This document shows positions 45,430 through 56,895 of a stretch of 64,000 bases of DNA, piece after piece. The translations under genes and the position numbers were made by a program. Location: the NCBI GenBank assembly GCA_027579435.1, contig JANBPK010000844.1, forward strand, positions 1 to 64,000, read 5' to 3'. The notes below the pieces were generated by a model. It did no database searches. It was given only the letters and a program-made list of their open reading frames with translations, and was not told the DNA's origin. The stretch's first letter is position 1. The number at the start of each line of letters is the position of its first letter. The DNA comes from Candolleomyces eurysporus (taxonomy: Eukaryota > Basidiomycota > Agaricomycetes > Agaricales > Psathyrellaceae).

Positions 45430-45830
45430 ATTATACGCATAATCTGGGCTCCTAATCCCTTTTCAAACAGGTCTACTCACCGCTATGTTCGGGACGGGAG
45501 CGCTTTGCTGAACGCTTCATCTCGTGCCCAAACCAAGGCAAAGCAAGTGAATTGCAGTAAAGATTCGGATTCAAGGCTAAGCGACGTTATGGTCCGATCC
45601 TACAGCCTCCGCGTTATCATTTGGATAAAAGGGATCGCAGATTAACGGGCCACCAGCGCGGTCAGAGTGTTTGTGTCTTTTCCTCTTTTTAGCATCTGAG
45701 AACGCTGCGGAAGACTAACGGCGTGGCTCTTTCTCTTTCTATACAGACAAGCCCCATTGCACCGCCAGAACTCTCAACAAACAGCGTCTGGACTGCGTAT
45801 CGGGTGCAGAGAGCGTTCATAGAATGCCGT
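45430..45830 (+). pseudogene. NDUFA1 relic, block B
   Basis: Exon 1 with the ATG is not found. Exon 2 has lost frame (CTCACCGCTATGTTCGGGAC). Exon 3 has a clean 21-bp deletion removing WDEAMLE. The last exon continues past the normal stop (TATCGGGTGCAG). Confidence 0.8.
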
Positions 45831-46024
45831 TATCAGCCTAATTGCATACCAAACCGGTTTTCCTTCTGGCAACTGCAAACATTATTCGAACAATACGGTA
45901 GAACTGGCCCGACGCAAGTATACTGCGGATATTCCACCTCTTGTCGCCATCTTATCCGACGACCCCATCGGAATGGCGTCCTGCGGGATCATCGACCTCA
46001 TTGTGCAACCAACATCGATCACAA

Positions 46025-46445
46025 TCCAGAAGAGTCGTCGGCGACGAGTGATACTGCGGACGAGGATCATCTGGCAGTGGGGAAAAGAAAGAAGACGTCT
46101 GTGTTTCTGGAGAGCGAAGACGCCCGAGGTGAAGCGAACGCAGTTAGGATCCATACGCAAGGCGAGCGTGAACAACGCCAAAGCCTCGGATCGTTCCTCG
46201 GCGTCCGCTTGCAACCCATTCACGGTCCGTCCAAACCTGGAAAGGGTGGCCACCTCACCTCGTTTGTACCATCGGTGGACAAATCCTCCCACGCCAACCA
46301 CCACAGGGCCTCGAGCAGCAAAGAAGAATCCGTCCATCACGGGATCGGGGAGCAGGAACGCTAGCATCTCGTTATCATTTTCGAGTTTGTCCAGAACGAT
46401 CGGTCGCGCTTGCGCCTCGTCAAAATCGACAAAGAACCCTTGGCT
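46025..46445 (+). pseudogene. Second TB2/DP1 tail relic, block B
   Basis: Part of the TB2 tail exon (GACGAGTGATACTGCGGACG onward) joined to sequence from the 15.8 kb NDUFA1 flank. It ends in the TB2 stop region and continues into the TB2 3' flank to about 46610. Confidence 0.7.
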
Positions 46446-46849
46446 CATTCATATTGGCGCTGTCACCCACGTTTTCGAATTTCTTCTCCCGCTCTGCGAT
46501 GCCCTGCCCAGCTTCCTTTCTTTATCACGAACCCTTTCCATAAGTCGGACACTATCCAGACTGCCCATGCTATCTAGATACAAGCGCACATACCCTATAC
46601 TTTACTGGCTCAGCTGATGTAAGCGTAGTGCCGAGGCAATTGCTAATTCTGCGTGGGTTTGTGGTTTTAAAAATTTGTGCAATTGTTAGCCTTGTAGTGC
46701 ATCTCAGGGATAGCTATTGTAAGATTCTGGATGAATAACTTCAACATGTCGCTTCCACAGGTGGGTTCGGAGAGCGGGGAACCAATAGAAGCTAATTAGA
46801 CGAACAGTGTCAAGCTGTTCGTTCGCGTTTGCAAGACTCAGCCACCCGA

Positions 46850-47215
46850 AATTGGAAACCGAGCAGATGCTCCCACTCTCCCACCATGCTGGAATGCCCA
46901 ACACCCCTCACTCGCTAGCAACTAGATTCTGGCTTCTGGTGGCTCTCTATCGTTCTCTGGCATCAAACTCGGCACTCTTTGACGGAGGAGAGACCGTTTA
47001 GCAGATTTCGCCTTGCTCTTTTTCGAGCGTGGTCGATCGGCCCTCATCCTGATACTTTTTGGTGCTGAAAAGTTACACTGCCCGTCTTTGTTCAATAACC
47101 CTAGTCTTGACTCGGACACCGCAGCCCCAACCTCACATCATCTATCCCTTTCATTCATCGATGACCAAGCTCCTCCGTTGAACGACCTCAACATGCCGGC
47201 TATGCAGGTCTAAGG
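46850..47215 (+). other. Kinase-upstream module (copy 3)
   Basis: Preceded by an NDUFA8 last-exon relic (about 46633-46745). The frame starting at 46892 reads MPNTPHSLATRFWLLVALYR and stays open for about 35 codons. Confidence 0.4.
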
Positions 47216-47599
47216 TTGAGCACTAGGCATTATCTCGTTAGTTTTGCGAGCCGGACAGTCAGCTTCTTTGCACGGTGTACGACATGCGGGTAAGGCTTAC
47301 TTCCGGGTAACTGCGGCTATACACCCGCGTAGGGGTGGTGTTGCACCTCTGGGCTCGACAGGACAAAACCCCCAAATAGGTCGCTGGATGAGATCTCAAA
47401 ACCGCTGCTGGATGGTATAAAAGTCATCCCCCAAACCTTCCTGGTTGGCGCAGAAATCGCAATTGCTGGTTTTTGACCTCCATGGATAACCCTTTCCAGA
47501 CGCATTACTGTCCCTAAAACTCCCGCAAATCATATTCACAACTGCGTGTCCGAAGGCAGCAGGAGCGTCGTCGAGAATCCAGGCGGTCTCGCTGATTGT

Positions 47600-48601
47600 T
47601 CTTCGTATGATGTGCACAATTTAGCACCAGGGGAAGTCGATACTTGTTGTTATGAAGACCTACCGCCCGATGGGCAACACGGCTGTCCATAAGGTTGCGC
47701 AGGTAGTTAGTCTTGCTTGTCTGCCTCTGTAGGGAGAGCTGACGACGTCTCGGCCCACCTACCGAGAGGCCAAGCTCCTGGCCGCATTTCGCGACTGTCC
47801 TTGCCCGAACATCGCTCGATTTCATGGAGTGTTGTTCCCAGATCCCGCCCAGCTCATAGAACTCGTCCCTGGAAACCCCTCGATCATTGTCGACTTCGTC
47901 AGACACGACTCTATTGAGTACACCCAAGGAAAGGACTTAATATAGTATCGTGAGTTATTGGTGGTTTGGGGGGTGAAATCAAACGTTCATCCTGTTCAGG
48001 TGCAGCAGCTGGGTAACAGTCTAGCGTATATGCATTCGGTGGGCCTTGTTCATGGAGATCTGAAACCGGTATGCCCCCCAGCCAACTCTGTCCGTTTCTG
48101 ACCTCCAATTAGGATAATCTTCGCATTACTGAAGACGGCGTCGTGAAAACTTTCGATTTTGGGCCTCGGTCGCTACGAGACCAACGAGTACACGGGAATG
48201 ACAACCTTGATCATCCCGTGCTTCCGTTTCATAGCCCCGGAACTGACCGTCCCTGGCATTGACGCTGTCTCAATGTTCGTAACGAAGGCTATGGGCGTCT
48301 ATGCGCTCTTCATGACCGCCCTGTAGGTAGATACATAAACTTCATGTCTCATGGTTTACAGGTTTTTGTTCATTCGAAATGTTGCTTAGGTTTTGGATGG
48401 TCAAGGCCACAAGTTCAAGCCATTCAACACGTGCAGGGTCGGCCGTCGTACAACAGGAGTGGCCGCAAGCGCAGCATTATAGCGGCGTTACACCAGAAGC
48501 TTGGAGTGTCATATCTGCGTGTTAGACTACCGAACCCTCGGTTCGTCCGACCATCGACACCATCCTCCAGGATCTTTCTGGGATCCCGCTATCCTCTTGA
48601 A
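47600..48601 (+). pseudogene. Protein kinase K3, decayed
   Basis: Exons 2-6 of the kinase are recognisable from the MKTYRPMGN region on, but the first exon and glycine loop are gone. A base insertion shifts the DFG segment (TTTCGATTTTGGGCCTC), and TAG replaces the Trp of CWTT. The APEL segment and HGDLKP are still visible. Confidence 0.8.
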
Positions 48602-48961
48602 CCCTTCATTCATCCCTGAAGGACGAAGTCGGCTTCGTTCATGGACGGTTCTGTACGATTATCTTGGTTGACAGATTGCGTGTTTCCACCTATGGCCACG
48701 CTATCCCAATAGTCGTTGGTGCTGACCCCGGGTATTATTCTGCGAGTCTCCGTATGGTGTCAATCCGAGATTGAATGTTTCATTCCGATTCGAGAAGGAA
48801 ACATAGAATCAAGGTACCCGATTTCATTTGACATGGTAGACGCTCCAGGGATGGGATTGACACGGCTTCCACCGAAATTAGTGCCATATCGCTCGATGGT
48901 GAGCGCCAGTGCTGGTAATCAGTAACTATATAATACTCGTATCTAGAGAGACGCTTGGAAT

Positions 48962-49380
48962 CAAGGGGGGACCAGCCGAGCAGCGCCACCTCACCCTGAT
49001 TGTGGGCTTTCTGGAGGTTTCGACTTCGGGGTCCCACTCCTTTTTCAGAAACGGCCATCAAATACTACTTCGGCAGGGTCCTCCCCGCCTTGTATCTTAT
49101 CGCTGTCAAACGATGTGAGGGCTATTGGTGAGCGTCTGAAGAGAGAGCGCTCTGCGTCATCTGCCGCTCAAGGCAAGAGTAAGAAGAAAGCGAAAAAGAA
49201 GTAGTATTATGGATGTACTCTTGTCTCGATGCAATTGTCATCTATCTGCCTCTAAGTGGTCGATGACGGCAAATGATGGCCGTGCGGGTGCCGTGATAGC
49301 CAGGGTATGACCCCGTTACCAACACGTCAAAAAACCGGGTCAGGTTGCCATACTGGCGCTGCTCGGCTGGTCCCCCCTTG
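48962..49380. mobile_element. hAT-like non-autonomous element, 419 bp
   Basis: Terminal inverted repeats of 27 bp are perfect: left end CAAGGGGGGACCAGCCGAGC..., right end its exact inverse complement finishing at 49380. It is flanked by an 8-bp direct duplication CTTGGAAT (48954-48961 and 49381-49388). The paralogous uninterrupted site is at 27065. Eight-bp duplications with CA...TG ends are typical of hAT transposons. Near the right end an ERLKRERSASSAAQ-like Lys-rich tail (KSKKKAKKK, stop at about 49204) may be the last codons of a lost protein gene. Confidence 0.9.
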
Positions 49381-49388
49381 CTTGGAAT

Positions 49389-49560
49389 ACAAATTTATTC
49401 TTTCAAGCCTGTGTTTCGGTTTGGGAGATAGCCGTAGGTGAGCGTGAAATTAAAGTAGGCGAGGAGCTTGGAATTTTGGTACAGCTCTGTAGGATTGACC
49501 CAGCACAAACAAAAGGCTGGATTTTTAGTGATTTGACCCTCCACTATATCATCCCTCTCT
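49389..49560 (-). pseudogene. H-family C-terminal fragment
   Basis: Minus-strand match to the H-family end, resuming immediately after the hAT-like insertion and parallel to 27073-27250. Confidence 0.5.
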
Positions 49561-49616
49561 TGTGCCTTTCCTATTCAAGTTTACGATAGGAGGGAGATTG
49601 TGGACAAGCCCAACCC

Positions 49617-50222
49617 CAACGCACCTCACTGCCCCGCTCTATCGTGAGTGTATTCGGGGATGTGGGCTATGAGATAGCCATAAGTAAATTTGATATAGGC
49701 AATAAGCTTAGAGTTTTCGTCCTCGGCGGAAGGTTGGCCAAAGAGCTCAACGAGCAGAGCGATCAGGACTTGAGCATAAAGTAGGATATGGATGAGCGTT
49801 TCAGGTGGTCCGGATGAAAGTGGAGCCTACCACAAACGTAATAGAGTGGAACCGGAAAGCGAAATTGCCGTCCAGGAAGTCACTAAGACGGTGTTGGAAC
49901 ACAGCGCTTCTTGTCCGAGGTCGAAATTTAAGAAGCCTGCGGGAACAAGCTTGATGCCAACATGGCCATCCGGTGCATAGTGCGATTCTGCAAAACGATC
50001 TCCAGGCCAGTCATCGGGATTTTTCTTCGCCGAGGGTTTGCAGAAGTATGGGTCCGGCTCAAGGACATCGCGAAAAGGTGTTGAAGAGTACGACGTCCAG
50101 GCGACTACATCCCCAACAACGCAGTGGCGAATCCCGGCATCTTCAAGAGCTTCAACGAAGCATGGCTTGAGAAAAACGCTACAGTTCTGAACAATGGTGT
50201 CTCGAGGGTATTGCGTCGCCAT
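49617..50222 (-). CDS. H-family gene, member 2 (possibly intact)
   Basis: Starts at the ATG at 50222: MATQYPRDTIVQN, then a helix and strand (ALEDAGIRHCVVGDVVAW), then DVLEPDPYFCKPS, a HYAPDGHVGIKLVPAGFLNF segment and a last part reading VLIALLVELFGQPSAEDENS plus KLIAYIKFTYGYLIAHIPEY. At least one intron must join the first 120 codons to the last 60; the frame FLDGNFAFRF after about 49885 suggests two. The start, middle and end order matches member 1. An Ala-Gly-Ile-x-x-x-Val-Val-Gly-Asp string is reminiscent of nucleotidyltransferase-fold proteins, and the window's last gene carries a clear version of that motif. Function unassigned. Confidence 0.5.
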
Positions 50223-50234
50223 TGTTTCCTGCAA

Positions 50235-50995
50235 GGATACGACTAGGCAATATGAGCAGCTCTGAGCCGCCGATGCGCTAGGGATGCTCCGCTCGTGTGA
50301 GGGGGAAATGGGTGGATGCTACTAAGTGGTGGTAATACATAGTAGCTCAAGTGGAAGGGAGAGTCAAACCCAGGGCGAGTTGCTCCTGTTGCATGACGTC
50401 AGGTGGCTTTGGTCCAGTTACAGCTGGCTGCAAATCAATAGACCAGAAGCGGATATCCCTCACTCCCTCGACTGGGCACAGAAAGCAAAAGCGAAGAAAA
50501 GGGCTCGACATCAGCCTGCAGACGGCCCTTGAGGGTCAGTATAACCAGCGGTAGACAGCGGCCCTCATCTTGATGCAGATAGTGGTTGATTGCTGGATCC
50601 TTCAGACTTCACTCCTTGGTCGGTTTCAGCGTTGATTGCTTGTTGTATATACCCTTAACCTCATCTCTTAGTTCCTTGATTAGCTGGAAATTTTTTCTCG
50701 CTTCTGGCTTGCCGTTTCTGCCTTGTGTCTCAGATAGAGCTTGCGATGGTTGTGGTGGTCTTCTCAGCTGTACATAGTCGGATTGGAATAAAAGTGTTCC
50801 GCTTTCTGCCTTCGGTGCTGGCCCTTGGCGGTTCAGAACTGGAGTTTGAGGCACTTAATGAGAAGATAATGGAGAGAAGGACAAATTATCCATTTTTCTG
50901 GACTAAAGATAAGGTAAATGGCAGCAGGGCATCGAAAATCGATCAAGCGAAAAGTAGTTGAGGAAAAAGAGTCGGCCACCCGAAATTAGAAACTG
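50235..50995. other. No gene seen
   Basis: About 760 bp between the H gene and the next kinase module. The frames present are unlike known proteins. Confidence 0.4.
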
Positions 50996-50999
50996 AGCA

Positions 51000-51425
51000 A
51001 GTGACCGAGTGATCCGATCCTGTTCTTGTTTCCACTCTTCGCTGCAATGCCCAACATCCCTCACTCGCCAGCGACTAGATTCTGGCTCTTCGTCGCTCTC
51101 TACCGTTCTCTGGCGACAGACTCAACATTCCTTGACGAAGGAGAGACAGCTTGGCATAGATTACTTCACTCTCCTTTCCAAGCGCTGTTGATGCGACCTT
51201 ATGCTAATTATGTTTGGTGTTGAATCAGAGGTTACACTTCCTGTCTTTGCTCAATAATCCTAGTCTTGACCCGCAGCCGAATCGTTGGCCCGTCACCGCA
51301 ACGCCAACCTCACATAATCTATCCATTTCATTCCTTTCATCCTCCCTCCTCATTCTCGATCGATGGCCAAGCTCCTCCTTTGAACGACCTCAATTCCTCA
51401 CACATGCCGGCTATGCAGGTCTAAC
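51000..51425 (+). other. Kinase-upstream module (copy 4)
   Basis: The best-preserved frame of the module: from 51047, MPNIPHSPATRFWLFVALYR continues for about 58 codons, then LDPQPNRWPVTAT in a following frame. If the module is a coding 5' part of the kinases, this copy shows it best. Confidence 0.4.
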
Positions 51426-51654
51426 GGTGAGTACTAGGCATTTTTACCTTTCTCTCTGTAATGAGACTATTTTTTGAGAGCAGTCTAGTTCGCCATAGGT
51501 CGTGCAGAGGGCGGCAATTACCACAATAGGTCCAATCTTTGCGGTGGACGACCCTCCTTTGGGCCACTGAAGGTCCTCTCGCTAGGGCTACCAGGCTCAT
51601 TAGTTTTGCAAGCTGATGGTATTAGCGTGGTCCCCAAAACCTCCCCGATTGGCG

Positions 51655-51785
51655 CGACAATTGCAATTGCTGGTTTTTGACCTCCGCGGACAACCCTCTC
51701 CGGACGCATCACTGGTTTTTGACCTCCACGGATAACCGTTGCTGGGCGTATTACTGGTCCTAGACCTCCACGGGCATATTGAAAA
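51655..51785 (+). repeat. Tandem 42-45 bp repeat before K4
   Basis: Three units of GACCTCC(A/G)CGGA... separated by 42-45 bp, encoding VFDLRGQPSPDASL, VFDLHG and VLDLHGHI. Counterpart of 32380-32520. Confidence 0.6.
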
Positions 51786-51977
51786 GCGGGGCATCCCGGC
51801 GCAAGTCATATTCACAATGGCGCGTTTGAAGGCTTTGAATCGTTGGACGAACTTGCCGTCCGGTTGTGGAAGATGCTGGTCACGCCTTTGCACGAGCCTG
51901 CACAGGCTGAGCACGAAGCGTTGTCGAGAATCCAGGCAATCTCGCTGATTATTCGACCCTAATTGTGCTTAAAGAAG

Positions 51978-53114
51978 ATGGAAAGCCCTGAGCATACTCT
52001 TACAAGGTTCAACAACCTCTATGGGGACAATGTGAGATCAGTTTTATCCATTTATCGCCCTTTCTTGACACCATTTGTCGTTGTAGGCCCTCAAGGTCCC
52101 CTTCCGACTGGATCGAACCGACCGTCCTGGCAGGCCGTACAGTGTCATCTTGTATGGCACAATCCAAGGCCAGAGTAAGTCAAGACTCGTTGTTTTGAAG
52201 ACCTACCGTCAGATCAACGGCACAACTGTTCAGAAGGTGGTGCAGGTGGGCAGTCTTGCTTCCCTGCCTCTATCGGAGTGAACTGACGGCGTCTTAGCGC
52301 ACCTAACGGGAGGTCAAGTGGTAGCGTTGCAAGACCCTCCTGGTCTCTGCCCGAACATCAATAGATTCCATGGGGTCTTATTCCCGGACCCCGCCCAAAT
52401 CAGAGAAGCTATCGCTGGCATCCCCTCGATCGTCACCGACTTCGTCAAGTACGGCTCTCTTGATTACACCGAAGGAAAGGACTTCGGAGTGAGGCTCAGT
52501 ATTTCGAGTTATTGGCGTGTTGGAGGTCAAATTGAAGGCACATTCCGTTCAGGTGCAGCAGTTGGTCATGCATTTGCTGGGCCTCGTTCACGGGGACGTG
52601 CAACCAGTACGCCTCCCTTAGCCAGTCATCGCTATCCGTTTCTGACTCCTATTAGGATACCTTCTGCGTTACGGAAGACAGTATCGTCAAAATAATCGAT
52701 TTCGGCCTCAAAGAGCACACGGGGTTGACGACCTTGATCCTCCCCTGCTACCGCTCCGTAGATCTGAGCTCATTCCCTAACATGGACACTTTAACAATGC
52801 TTTCTCCATGACCTCACTTCAGGTAGATCATCGTGAGATCTCACGTTTCATACGTTTTGCTGATTCGAAATGGTACTCAGGTTCTGGATGGTCAAGGATA
52901 CCAAAAGTCGATCCCTAATCAACACTGGGTGCCGTTCGCAGTACGTCGGGTCATCGTAAATCAGGAGTGGCCTCAAGCGCAACACTACACCGGCGTCATC
53001 CTCGAAGCTTGGAATGTCGTTTCCGCCTGTTGGACCGCCGGCCCCACCGTTCGTCCCAGCATCGACACCATCCTCAAGCAGCCTTTTGGGATCTCGCTGG
53101 GGTGTTCCGAGTGA
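51978..53114 (+). pseudogene. Protein kinase K4, decayed
   Basis: The start and first two exons are like K1, but exon 3 opens with TAA (CGCACCTAACGG) and a small deletion. The catalytic loop has become HGDVQP. A deletion removes GRYETN after DFGL, the APE segment is altered, and part of the activation region is missing. The final exon is nearly intact and ends at 53114. Confidence 0.85.
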
Positions 53115-53159
53115 ACAGCCTTCTGTGAGCACTCCACCATAGCCATTCAAATTCTTTGG

Positions 53160-53615
53160 ACCTCAAACATGCCGAACAAAGCACCGCCCAACCTCGTTAG
53201 GTCAAGTCTCCACAGAGCGAGGACAAAGCGGCGGTTTGCATAGGCGTCTGGCACCGTACGGTCGGGCCTGAGTGTACCATGATAGAAGGTGGGAGTCAAG
53301 GAGGAGAGAAATATTTGATGGCCCTTTCGAGAAAACGAATCGCCCAGCGCCCCGACATTGCCGGAGGATCGTCCAAGGTCGAGACGAATGTCTAGTAAGG
53401 ATGCCCCAGGTGACTCGGACAGATCATATCAGCGCGTCAGACGGTCAGCAGAGAACTTCTACTGCATTATCTCCCCTCTTCGGTTCGCTTTGGTGGGAAT
53501 GCCACTACCAAAAGTATACAACATTTCTGCGAGTGCGGAAACAACCCCTTGAGGATTCTCCTCAGGCGGTTAGACTCAGATGCATGTCGGTGATACGAGA
53601 GAAGAGGTTCTAACT
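53160..53615 (-). pseudogene. LIPT1 intron 4 and 5'-end relics, block C
   Basis: Two adjacent minus-strand pieces: 53160-53335 from LIPT1 intron 4 (CAACCTCGTTAGGTCAAG inverse) and 53345-53615 from exon 1. They are not neighbours in the parent gene, so a rearrangement joined them. No ATG-led frame survives. Confidence 0.7.
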
Positions 53616-53919
53616 TTACGGAGAGTCAGCCAGAAGGTAAAGCAAAGAGAGGGACCAGGGTAAAGATGGACACTCGGGATCCAGATGGTGGGTCGATAGC
53701 TGCGACGCACCCTGCGTCACTGATGGGTTTGCGTGTCACCTTATACTTCATTTCATAGTGTTAAAGTCATAAAAGTCGTCCAACCTTGTTTCCCTTCATC
53801 TCAAGAAATATACGAGTAAAATAACACGCGATTTTAATACTTCCTTCCCGTGAAGGTTCTAGATTTCGCACTCTGGGAGACGGGTTTTGGAATCTGAAAT
53901 ACCTAGGGAGGAACCTCAC

Positions 53920-54125
53920 GGACGAAACCATATGACTATCCCTGAAGAGCAAACACTGAAACTATTAGCCCTCCTATGGAGACTAAAGAATGACCCACTC
54001 ACCCCAAAGCCCGAAACCTAGCCCTAGAGGAACGTACGAAATGTCCGAGGTGCAACGTTCTCGAAGATCAGAGCCATGCCGTACCTCAGGCCAAGAGCAC
54101 ATATACAAACTGGTCCTGTTGAAAC
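53920..54125 (+). pseudogene. Orphan coding-like fragment with CxxC motif
   Basis: A readable stretch, EEQTLKLLALLWRLKND followed after a one-base frame shift by LALEERTKCPRCNVLEDQSH. A Cys-x-x-Cys with downstream His suggests a zinc-binding end of some protein. It has no counterpart in region A, so it entered independently. Family not recognised. Confidence 0.35.
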
Positions 54126-54169
54126 TCTGAGTAACAACGGCATGTGTGAAAGCTTCGTGTGATACGCGG

Positions 54170-55205
54170 GGATTGAACTATTGCATATCACAAATTGGAG
54201 ATCTGATAGAGGCGACCCCCTTTGTTACCATATTTTCCTAGACGAAAAAACCAAGATTCAGTATACCCAAGATCACGAAATGTAAAATTCGCAATAGGAA
54301 CATCAAGATTGGTATGTCGCGCACACAACACGTGCGGAGCGCAAGGTCAGGGACATAGGCATGGCAGAGGGTTTTGGGGAGAAAAAAACGAAGAGAGTGT
54401 GAAGAAGTGAAGAGGGGTAGGAGGAGCATCCAAAGGAGACCACTGTTGGGCTGCGCGACCCAAAAGTCGGAAACGTGTTCAATCATATACGCCTGGTTAT
54501 GGCAAGAACACGTTGCAATGAAACAGATTTCTTTGTGGCGTTCGTACCGTCAGCTTCTTTGCATAGAATAATATGAAAAACAGCTGTAAGACAGTGAGGT
54601 TGATGAACCTTCTCTAGGAGCATCGAAATCCACCGAGCAAGCGCGGGGAGTTCCGAGTTCAAAGTGAACAGCCCTTCCGCCAGCACAGGATCACGGGCTA
54701 GGCACGAGGCGTGACGAAAGATATGGGGTCCTAACACGACTCCGACAAACACTCCGACGTTCCCAATCAAATCCTCGGACCCCAGAACATTCGGAACAAA
54801 AGCACCACCCAACCTCGCTAGGTCAAGCCTCCACAAAACAAAGACAACCAGCCGTTTGCGTGGGCGCCCGGCGCCGTATACTGTTGTCCCCGGGTGCACC
54901 ATGACAGAAGCGGGAATTAGGAAGGAGAGAGAAAGTTTTGATGACCTTTTCAAGAAAATCGGAGGAAGGCGCCGAGCGCCTGATGAAAAGGCGCTGACGT
55001 TTTGACGCGCTGTTGCCGGAGGAGAAACAAGGTACAACAGCACATGACGAGGGTCAACGCCACACGAGGACAGGAGACTGCCGAGGAGCGAAAGGTGCAT
55101 AAACGACAAAAAAGGAACGAACACCTAGAGGGAGAAGTCCTCATCTTGGCTTTCACTCGGAGGTCTCCCAGTGTATTGAGTTGCATCGAGATGAGCATCG
55201 TGCCA
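54170..55205 (-). pseudogene. LIPT1 exon 4 - intron 4 - exon 5 relic, block C
   Basis: Minus strand. It begins in exon 4 (MLIS-QLNTLGDL), runs through the full long intron and into exon 5 (MVTKGVASIRSP, then a TAG where Glu-Gln stood), and stops after HAVV. It lies on the wrong side of the 5' relic for a collinear gene. Confidence 0.8.
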
Positions 55206-55625
55206 TGATGATGCGCCCGATTGTTGACTATCTTGTATGCAGTTGGATGGCTTTTGTGACTTTCAAAAGACTACGAAATGAAATACAGGCTGTACAGCGT
55301 CGAACCCACTAAATGATGGTCACTAGAAAGGGTGTAAAGCCTCATTGTGCATAGCAAAATTCTCCCATTCCTCTCGTGAACAGCCAAAAATCGCAGGTAT
55401 AGCAGGACTGGTATGCAAAAACGACGGCTGTTCGCCCACGCTGATTCAGACCTTGCTTGCCTGATCCATGAAAGGTTGGAATCTAGATATGTATTTGAGG
55501 ATCCTCTGGTTTAGGTTATCTAAAACGGTACATTGACAAGTGTGCCAATGAGGAAGAGAAGTCGGAGTGTCACGGAAAGCAAATGAAGGAACAGGACAAC
55601 TGAACTGGTCCAAGCTGCCCACCCG

Positions 55626-56320
55626 CTAATTCTGCATGGGTTTGAAACTGGGGTTCGAAATTTTGTGCACTTGTTTGCCTTGTGGTCTTCTCCCAGGAAT
55701 AGCCTTTGTAAGACCCTGCATGAATAGATCCAACGTGTCGATTCGTGTCGTGTGACGGTGGAGAGCAAGGGAGGAGGTCCGGTGCGGTACCAATTGAAGC
55801 CAGCAAACAGCGTTCAAGATGCGTATGAGAGTTCATTCCAAAAACGCTGGAGATAATCACAGTAAACGCACCAATTTCTCGAACATACATGAGTTTAGGG
55901 TTTGTTCCGGTTTGTAGCACAAGTAGTACCTTTCATACGCATAGCCCAGCGCGAGGAAGAGGGAAGGTCACCAGACGAAGGGAGCAATAAGCGCAATGGA
56001 TTTAGATAAGAGAAACTTAAAATGTCAAATGCCCTCGGAACCAGCACAGGTCTTGGGCACAGCGCGTTACTCTCCGGCCCTCCTTGAGGCAGTAGGCAGG
56101 GAGAGGCAGGGTCCCTGTTCTTGTTTTTGCAAAGCACATAGTTCTCTGTATTTCCCCGTCAGCAACGGAGGAAGATATTTAAGAGGAAGCCCTACGCACC
56201 ATTGTATTCCTTGCAATAAGCCCCAACTTGTCGTACCCAATTCATCCACCTTTGGGAGGGCCGTAGGCAACGGTAGGCAACGGTAGGCAACGGATTCGGG
56301 TTGACCAGTGCCTCCTTTCG
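55626..56320 (-). pseudogene. NDUFA8 relic, block C
   Basis: Minus strand; exons 1, 2, 4 and 5 are recognisable, exon 3 is deleted, and exon 4 has lost the codon at its acceptor, shifting frame. The start codon is missing, with the same joint to the NDUFAF3 flank as in block B. Within exon 1 a 10-bp unit (CGGTAGGCAA) is tandemly repeated three times at 56261-56290. Confidence 0.8.
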
Positions 56321-56822
56321 CGTAAACGACAGCTTCTTGAGATTCTACAGCAATTGATGTCCGACCCGCCGGCAAGTTTCTAATGGCGCTCCAATCGAGA
56401 TCGACGTTCTTCACCCACTGTGCCCGCAGGGATCGCCATCCACACGCCGCGCACTCGCTTAGACACACTGCTCCACAAGCACCTCATCGAGTAGATCGGC
56501 GAGAGAGGGAAACTCAGCACATTTACTGCGCTGGCGCTTGGGGTTACTGCGAGGACCACGTTCTTGAAGATAGTGGTAATAAAGCAGCACCTGCCCTCCT
56601 CCGCTAGAAGATTGTACGTTGAATAAGCGTTCCTCTGGAGTTATAAGGTAGGGAATATATTAGTTGTTACTCTCAGAAGGGCCTCAGATGCACAGTATCA
56701 AGGGTATCCGGCTGGTTCCCGCACTGGTTCAGGTACTTCCTGACGGGGGGTAGGGGCTGTAATATCCAAAGTACTTTTGATGTGGCCTGCCGTGAGCAGC
56801 GAAGGAGGACCGGAGAGAACAT
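56321..56822 (-). pseudogene. NDUFAF3 relic, block C
   Basis: Minus strand. Same internal deletion as in block B, joining codon 16 to exon 2. Frame lost after MFSPVLLRCSRQ. Confidence 0.8.
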
Positions 56823-56895
56823 GATACTGGTGACGACAGCACTGGGACCCACCCATCATCGATCACCCTCAATCACCAGGGTTCTGTCATGGCCC

